The position numbers were made by a program, and so were the translations under genes. Shown here one piece after another: positions 23,124-28,226 of a stretch of DNA of 28,226 nt. Within the stretch, counting starts at the first letter, position 1. Each line of letters opens with the position of its first letter. The DNA lies in contig CAJNOQ010001824.1 in NCBI GenBank assembly GCA_905250885.1, positions 1-28,226 on the forward strand. Reading direction: 5' to 3'. The DNA comes from Didymodactylos carnosus (Eukaryota; Rotifera; Eurotatoria; Philodinida; Philodinidae). The notes beneath the pieces are model-generated. The model saw only the letters and a program-made list of their open reading frames with translations, ran no database searches and had not been told where the DNA came from.

Positions 23124-24115
23124 CTGAAACAGAACGCAAGGTTTCAAGAGTTTTGCAAACAAATCTTTTATTGTGATATCAGTCAAAAATCGTGAGATTT
23201 ACCTAATTCAAGAGAAAAAATTTAGAATCTTGTCTTATAATGGATAGACTAGAAATAAGTAGCCACTTTTGTAACACAGTTTTTGAGCTACTTCTACTCT
23301 CTGTAAAAACTTTTATTCTTTATTCAAAAGGTAGAGAATTCAAACCTGAACAAAATAGTGCATTTGATTTTGGTTGATTTGGGTGACGCCAGTAGTGTGA
23401 AAATCTGTCATTTGAAAAACTGTTCTAGCAAATTTGAATTTCTTGTCTTATGTTATTTACATCAGTATATGTACAGCTTTTAATAACGCGTTTTAATCAA
23501 AAGATGTGCAATTTTATGCTGTATCTACCTTAAGAGGGGTAATCATCCCGTTCTTTTTCATAACTTTGTAGAGCGCATCAAGCTGTATGTATCCTGAAGT
23601 GCTTTCAATGAACAGAGTTATAGTTGCTGAGAAAAGAAATTTTTATGAATTTCATACGATTTTGATCCTCCATCTAAAAAATTCAAAATTAAAGCTGGAA
23701 CTCTTATTGTTGCGCAGTTCAACAGAGTACATTAAGTGACAAAGTTGTTCAGGATAATCCTCTCCATATGCTAAGTAGAGCACTGTTTTCATTTAAAAAG
23801 AATTTTGAAATAAATGCAATTTACATAAATTTTAAGTTAATTTAAAGCTCAAAGTTTATTATTTGTAATTTATTTCAAAATTTTCTCACTAAAATGAAAA
23901 AAGTGCTCCACTCAGCATATGGAGAGGATTATCCTGAACAACTTTGTCAGCGAAAATTTTTCATCAGAATGCTTCTTTGTCTTTGAAATCTGCGCATAAG
24001 CTTGTATACGAGATAATAAAAAGAATGGGAAATTTCCATGCAAGTGCGAATCCACATAATATAGGTTTTCACCAGGTTTTTGAATTCTTTTTGAAAAAAA
24101 ACATTGCCACAAGAC
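23124..24115. other. Non-coding stretch holding a foldback element
   Basis: Apart from the MITE-like element at 23737-23949, nothing convincing is seen on either strand. The plus-strand frame at 23944-24186 begins in the element arm and runs antisense to the decayed two-membrane-segment gene, so it is treated as a shadow. Confidence 0.4.
23737..23949. mobile_element. 213-bp foldback MITE-like element
   Basis: The left arm begins TGACAAAGTTGTTCAGGATA and the right arm is its reverse complement. The arms share about 50 bp with few differences, then decay into an A/T-rich centre near GAATTTTGAAATAAA. No coding capacity. Flanks (ATTAAG on the left, GCGAAA on the right) show no clear target duplication, so the superfamily is not assigned. 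The terminal sequence differs from those of the other foldbacks in this window. Confidence 0.75.
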
Positions 24116-24790
24116 TCAGCGTGATGGATAATTCATGTTCCAGATTACCACGCCTAAGAAAATATCGGTCGTTTGGACATTCTTGATTATTTCCAGCTGG
24201 TGTCTAGCTGCGGTAACATTTTTCTGTTTTCTGCATAAACACACAATAATCAGACAATCCAATGCAGACATCGTTACACCAACCACCACGTAAATTAGTG
24301 CTGGTTTTGGATTAGGTTCATTTCACTGAACTTTCGTCACACGATTTCGATCGTAGTAACATGTGTACTTAGTAGCCTTCTATAGAAGAAGAAGCAAATG
24401 AGTATTTTTCCGACTTTGTTATCTAACACTTACTTTGTATTTCTGACAATTTCTTTTACCCTCGTTGTATTTGTCGTATTTCTCACTGAGAATAAACGCT
24501 GTTAAATGAGCCGACAGGTGTGGATATGTGATTTTATATTTTGGATAATAACATGTATCACTTCAAATTTCACTTGTTTGAACTGAACAATTTAATACTA
24601 AACACATCGATTGATTATAGGTAGCCAAGTTTCTCGATTCACAAACATAGGTACTTATGGATTCAAAACCTATAACGGGTAGCGAACCTAATGTAAACAA
24701 CACACCAAGATAAACAGCTGCAACAAATAGCCCTATCAATATGTTAGATATGTCAATATATGTGAATATTCTTTTATTAACTCCCAACAA
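24116..24790 (-). pseudogene. Decayed two-membrane-segment gene, BK-beta/TipE-like layout
   Basis: Two exon-like blocks (24790-24434 and 24379-24116) share one frame across a 54-bp intron with good GTAAGT and TATAG sites. The first block has a hydrophobic segment (ISNILIGLFVAAVYLGVLF) and a Cys-bearing loop (YVCESRN, MCLVLNCSV, CYYPKYK, NCQKYK). The second has TCYYDRNRV, then a second hydrophobic segment (ALIYVVVGVTMSALDCLIIV) and a short Lys/Arg-rich tail. Two membrane segments around a Cys-rich outer loop, with a CYxD-type motif just before the second, recall KCNMB/TipE channel accessory subunits. I did not see enough identity to name it. TGA codons interrupt the frame twice, after VQTSEI and after VTKVQ, and no start codon is visible upstream. 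A neighbouring frame (24954-25130) may be another fragment. Confidence 0.45.
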
Positions 24791-24953
24791 TTACAATAGC
24801 TGCAAGTCTAGAGAGACAAGAAAGTTATCTTGTAGTTTTTTAGAATATTTCAACAATGATATCTATTATGAACCGCAGGCATCTCCAACTTGAATTGTTG
24901 TCCAATTTGAAAAGATTTGTTATCAATCTTTTGATTTCACTATCAAATATTTA

Positions 24954-25130
24954 TCAACAATCACTGATGCATATAAAACTTCGAATCTCTTCCCCAATTG
25001 TGGGATTATAAACTACTTGGTTTATTTCACACTCGAATATCTGAAATTGTTCGGCATAAAGATCACGAATCAAAAATCCCCTTGCATTAAAAATCATTGA
25101 TGATATGACACTGCATCCCATGAGCAACAT
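24954..25130 (-). CDS. Short unrecognised frame upstream of the decayed gene
   Basis: A 58-codon minus-strand frame from an ATG at 25130 begins MLLMGCSVISSMIFNARGF and continues with FECEINQVVYNP and a Cys-containing end. It lies about 160 bp upstream of the two-membrane-segment remnant and has a hydrophobic start and Cys spacing somewhat like that remnant's loop. It could be a broken paralogous fragment, an exon, or chance. No splice evidence decides it. Confidence 0.2.
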   Translation of the reverse strand: MLLMGCSVISSMIFNARGFLIRDLYAEQFQIFECEINQVVYNPTIGEEIRSFICISDC

Positions 25131-25164
25131 CAGATCAGGTAATACATAATTGCGCAGTAGTTAA

Positions 25165-25896
25165 ATGATATGACTAAGTTGGAAAAAACCTGTTAGTTAA
25201 GGATTCTTTAGCAGCATTAAAACTTCAATGTTTTCTGAGGCTTCTTTGTGTTTCCGTACCGCAGTTTTCTAAGAGGGTGAAAAATGGAAAGTGTTGAGGA
25301 TAGTTGTATGGGCAAAGTTATAGATCCTACTAAGTAGTTTCTATCGTGAAAAATCTCGAAAAATTTTCGGAGCGTTTAGGAGAAAATCGACGTCAAACTT
25401 CAGGACTTTTTCAAGTAAATGCAGTATCATTCGAATGTAAAGTTAGATCAACACCAAATTCCTTTACCATTAGAATCAACTCGTCAAGAGCTACAAATTG
25501 ATGTATAATTATGCAATGTTTCGTTCATTTTCACCGACTTCGGTTTCACCCTCACCAAAAACTTGAGATGTCTAGAAAACCACTTTCCACACGTTTTTTC
25601 AAAAAAGCGTAAGCGAGGCTTTTAAGTTATTTTTGATGCTCTACACGATGGGCAAAGTGAAGTTTTCGCCGCAAGATGCTCTGTATAAAGTGGGCGGACT
25701 TGTGTGGAAGCACCCGATACACATTTTGTAAAAAAAGTGACTAAAAAAAAATAATAAAATTACATAAAAAAACACATAATGTAGGCAGAATGCAATTGCG
25801 CTGCGCACAAGTTGCGATGTCGACAGACTCTGTCTCTGACTGAACCTACCGCTCCAAGCAGATCCTACCAGTAAGCTGTGAGCACTGCATTTTGGC
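25165..25896. other. Stretch with no recognised gene
   Basis: Neither strand shows a spliced or single-exon gene that I can support. A minus-strand frame at 25641-25910 is open for 89 codons, but it contains a run of Phe from a poly-A/T tract and no known motif. Confidence 0.35.
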
Positions 25897-26076
25897 TTTG
25901 ATTTAGTCAATATATATATATATATATATATATGTTACGGCCAAACTTAGAATTCGGCCAGATCCCGAATTTGGCCAGTCAGAGTTAAAATTCCAGTTTT
26001 GATCGGCCAAATTCGGAATCTGGCCGAATTCTAAGTTTGGCCACAACATATGAGTATATATATTGAGTAAATCAAA
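25897..26076. mobile_element. 180-bp palindromic element with (TA)n and CGGCCAAA arms
   Basis: The arms start TTTGATTTAGTCAATATATA and end with the matching TATATATTGAGTAAATCAAA. Inside, GGCCAAACTTAGAATTCGGC followed by CAGAT and CGAATTTGGCC recurs in reverse complement. Only about 25 bp separate the inner arms. The left arm contains an expanded TA microsatellite (about 25908-25932). This is a compact MITE or foldback unit with no coding content. Target duplication is not resolved. Confidence 0.75.
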
Positions 26077-26121
26077 TCAATACAGATACATATATTTGAC
26101 ATTTCGTCTCAAGCACAAAGG

Positions 26122-26390
26122 GCGCCGGACAATCAACTCTTATAAATACACGAAACGTTTCGAAGCCCAAAATCTATGGCGTCGAATATGGACTTAGTTT
26201 TGAAAAAAGAATATGCATTGATCAATCGCCAATGTCGAGAGAATATCTAACCTTTTCCAGAGCTTATCTAGCTTTCATAGTTCTCTAGATTACGAGGTGC
26301 ACATTTTGCCTAAAAAGGGACGAAAGAAAGAACGAAGAAAATAAAAAAACAAAAATTCCAGCAGAAACACATCATGTCTGTCGACATAAA
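26122..26390. repeat. Diverged direct repeat, copy 1
   Basis: Shares ordered blocks with 27075-27330: GCCGGACAA, a GAATATGGAC-like block, AAAGAATATGCATTGATCAAT, an AACAAAAATTCC block, and ATGTCTGTCGACATAAA. Divergence and small indels separate the blocks. Same orientation as copy 2, about 950 bp apart. Confidence 0.5.
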
Positions 26391-27074
26391 AAGCAGATAG
26401 CTCGATCGGGATATCAAAAAAGATACACTCCGATTGGGTTATAATATCCCTATCGGGATATGCTTCATCACTATCTGACGTTTAAAGTAAAAAATGCGTT
26501 GACTCCAAAGTTTTAATTTTCTAAATATACGACGACGGACAGTTAAAAGTGATCTAAGTTTTTGGTATAATGGAGTCACTGTGCTATACTCTTGGTGTGT
26601 GTACTGTTCAAAAATGTTTTAAAGATAGGCTTCTGACCTGCATTTGATACAAAAAAGGGAACAAATGTTTGAATATTTCATTATCATTATACAGATTGTT
26701 TTCTGATTATGATAGACAAAAGCAAGTAAAGAAGTCCTCTTACTGTAGCGCTTCGATAACGTCCCTCCTTCTATTACATATAAAAAATTAAACAGAAAGT
26801 CACCAAACTAGCTCGTCCAGTCTAAAAGTTTTGGAAGTAGGGAATGTGAGCATCGTTTAGGAGACGTCCCAACTTCCGCAAAAGTTTCACTAACCTCCAG
26901 CAAGTTAACTTAAGTATATTCAAGTTAATTTTGTTTTATTTTATTTTGTCATTTCTCTTTTTAAAAAGATGAGAAGAGTTTTATTTTAGAAAAAGACATG
27001 TTTAAACAAAAAGACAAATTATAAGATAAAAGAACAATGAATGAAATTTGAAAAAGAAAGACTCTGACTAAATG

Positions 27075-27330
27075 ACACCGGACAAAAAATAACAATCTAT
27101 GTCCAACAGCCATTTTTTGTCCACTTACGGAGCTTATACCGCCGAGTTTGGACCTTTAATTAAGTAAAGAACGTGCAATGATCAATTTTCAGTTTCCGTA
27201 GAACACGGTCTCTTTTTCAAAACTTCTCTACTAGTAGTTTGTTGGATGATGGCGTTCTCTTTTCGCAAAAAGAGGTCGTAAAGAAAAAACAAAATTCCCA
27301 GTATAAATGCTAAATGTCTGCCGACATAAA
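27075..27330. repeat. Diverged direct repeat, copy 2
   Basis: Carries the same block order as copy 1: ACCGGACAA, GAGTTTGGAC, AAAGAACGTGCAATGATCAAT without one base, ACAAAATTCCC, and ATGTCTGCCGACATAAA. It may be an old tandem duplication, two copies of a dispersed element, or the remains of terminal repeats. Confidence 0.5.
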
Positions 27331-27543
27331 TATGACAAAACTGATTTTCTGCAATTAATTGAATTAATAGATCAACTTGATTGCTTCGACAGCAACAGTT
27401 CAATATAATTCGATTTTAAATTACTGTAATGTTGAAATAGAATAGTAAAATCGTACTGCCCCCAGCTGAAATTGGTAGATAAGTTTTCTGATGTTTAATT
27501 ATTTCAATAGTAGATTCATGATGATAGTAACTTCGACTGCAAA

Positions 27544-27634
27544 GGTATTGGTAACGGTATGGTGACCGTTACAAGGAGGAGAAGTCTGTCTCCCTAATCA
27601 TGAGATAGGGAACAGACATCTGCCCTTTAATACC
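27544..27634 (+). ncRNA. Multi-hairpin structure, possible structured RNA
   Basis: An outer stem (GGTATT 27544-27549 with AATACC 27629-27634) encloses two strong hairpins. The first is GTAACGGT/ACCGTTAC (27551-27558 with 27565-27572, 6-base loop). The second is GTCTGT then CCCTA paired with TAGGG then ACAGAC (27584-27617), extended by AAGG/CCTT below. Together they form a three-way-junction-like fold of about 90 nt. It lacks tRNA A and B boxes and the hammerhead core, so no RNA family is assigned. It could equally be part of a mobile element end. Confidence 0.35.
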
Positions 27635-28083
27635 CTCACTTAATTCTTCTCGATTAAAATAAATTTACCAGTCAACAAATGTTACATATTCGATTTTCAT
27701 TTTTAAAAAACACAGTTATTATTTACGTATTATGCGAATCAAATTCAGCTGCGCACGTAATCAAACACAGAGTGTAGAAAAAATCTTATTATATGCCAAC
27801 CATTTACTTATCGGTTTGAATGAAATGTTTTTACGTATTTTGTATTGTTTATGCTTAAATCGCTTGAAGCCATTAAAAATTGATGCTGCCAGTTGCACTT
27901 TGCTAAAATATGTGTAGAATACGCAATTTAGCGACTGCGTTTTTAACAGTTCAAACAAAACGTACACAAGTCTGTTCAAGTGTCTTTCTTTAATTCTGGA
28001 CAAACCACCGAAAACAGCTAATGACACACATTAGCAAAACATTTATAGTTTAGTGTTAATGGTAAGGGAAAATTATTAGTTAC
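27635..28083. other. A/T-rich stretch with no recognised gene
   Basis: Two overlapping short frames on opposite strands (about 27732-27917 plus and 27761-28027 minus) lack motifs or splice support. They are probably chance. Confidence 0.35.
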
Positions 28084-28097
28084 GCCAAAATTTTGGC
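28084..28097. repeat. Perfect palindrome GCCAAAATTTTGGC
   Basis: A 14-base perfect palindrome directly before the tandem array at the right edge of the window. It could mark the border of an element that includes the array. Confidence 0.6.
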
Positions 28098-28109
28098 TCA
28101 CCCCCATAT

Positions 28110-28226
28110 GAGACAATAAACTGAGCGTACCCAAAAGAGATAATAAAATGCAGTTTTAAAAGAGATAATAAACTCTGACGTTTAAATTGAGACAACAAAT
28201 CTTAGTATTCCAAAAGAGATAATAAA
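28110..28226 (+). repeat. 27-bp tandem repeat with GAGATAATAAA core, cut by window end
   Basis: Five copies of GAGA[TC]AA[TC]AAA begin at 28110, 28137, 28162, 28189 and 28216, spaced 27, 25, 27 and 27 bp, with less conserved linkers such as TTAAAA or CCAAAA before the core. Four of the five units contain AATAAA. The array continues past the window end. Confidence 0.8.

Larger units (their letters stand above)
26077..27543. other. Non-coding stretch with a diverged direct duplication
   Basis: No gene is supported. The main structure is a diverged direct repeat (26122-26390 and 27075-27330), with unrelated A/T-rich sequence between the copies, including two GATCGGGATAT-like words near 26404 and 26452. 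Confidence 0.4.

Noticed and set aside
23944-24186. Plus-strand 80-codon frame
   Set aside because: It starts in the arm of the foldback element and continues antisense to the decayed two-membrane-segment gene.
25641-25910. Minus-strand 89-codon frame
   Set aside because: A Phe-rich stretch comes from an A/T tract, and the frame ends at the palindromic element. No homology or splice support.
27182-27403. Minus-strand frame with a hydrophobic stretch (LAFILGILFFLYDLFL)
   Set aside because: It has no ATG start and overlaps the diverged direct repeat. The other repeat copy does not keep the same frame clearly.
27541-27640. tRNA gene
   Set aside because: The hairpins do not fit a cloverleaf and no B box (GGTTCGANTCC) is present.
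1-28226. CRISPR array, bacterial operon or horizontally acquired prokaryotic cluster
   Set aside because: All clear genes have spliceosomal introns and metazoan-type proteins. The only regular short tandem array (right edge) has 27-bp units with no unique spacers.

Overview
The window looks like nuclear DNA from a small invertebrate animal. It is AT-rich, its genes are cut by many short GT-AG introns (often 50-80 bp), and the recognisable proteins are metazoan. A rotifer-like genome, perhaps bdelloid, is my best guess from the intron style; the sequence alone does not prove it. No tRNA or rRNA gene was recognised.

Three complete multi-exon genes can be reconstructed, with every exon phase in agreement. 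(1) On the minus strand, 9976 down to 1125, lies an importin-5 (IPO5/Kap121-type karyopherin beta) gene of 25 exons and 1133 residues. (2) On the plus strand, 13200-19149, lies a 15-exon gene for a 1318-residue secreted protein. It has a signal peptide, about 800 Ser/Thr/Asn-rich residues with no domain I recognise, four immunoglobulin domains, and a histidine-rich tail that ends close to an RRKR site. I consider this the most novel coding content here. (3) On the plus strand, 21174-22808, lies a 7-exon pyrroline-5-carboxylate reductase gene of 275 residues, which makes proline. Genes 1 and 2 are head-to-head across about 3.2 kb, and genes 2 and 3 are in tandem about 2 kb apart. A short minus-strand 3' exon (22929-23031) appears to converge on the reductase, with oppositely oriented poly(A) signals a few bases apart. 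On the minus strand at 24116-24790 lies a decayed two-membrane-segment gene. It resembles BK-channel beta/TipE-type accessory subunits in layout and carries two in-frame TGA codons.

The rest is rich in small non-autonomous mobile elements and inverted repeats. There is a 202-bp foldback at the left edge, a 1.26-kb foldback in importin intron 22, and a 484-bp GC-rich hAT-like element with an imperfect 8-bp target duplication in importin intron 3. Two more foldbacks lie at 23737-23949 and 25897-26076. There are also fields of degenerate GGAATCC/TAGGAATCCTA motifs, a diverged direct repeat near 26.1 and 27.1 kb, a multi-hairpin structure at 27544-27634, and a 27-bp tandem repeat that runs off the right edge. 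The unusually long importin introns are the ones holding elements or repeats. The three complete genes have no obvious functional link: nuclear import, a cell-surface or matrix protein, and proline synthesis.
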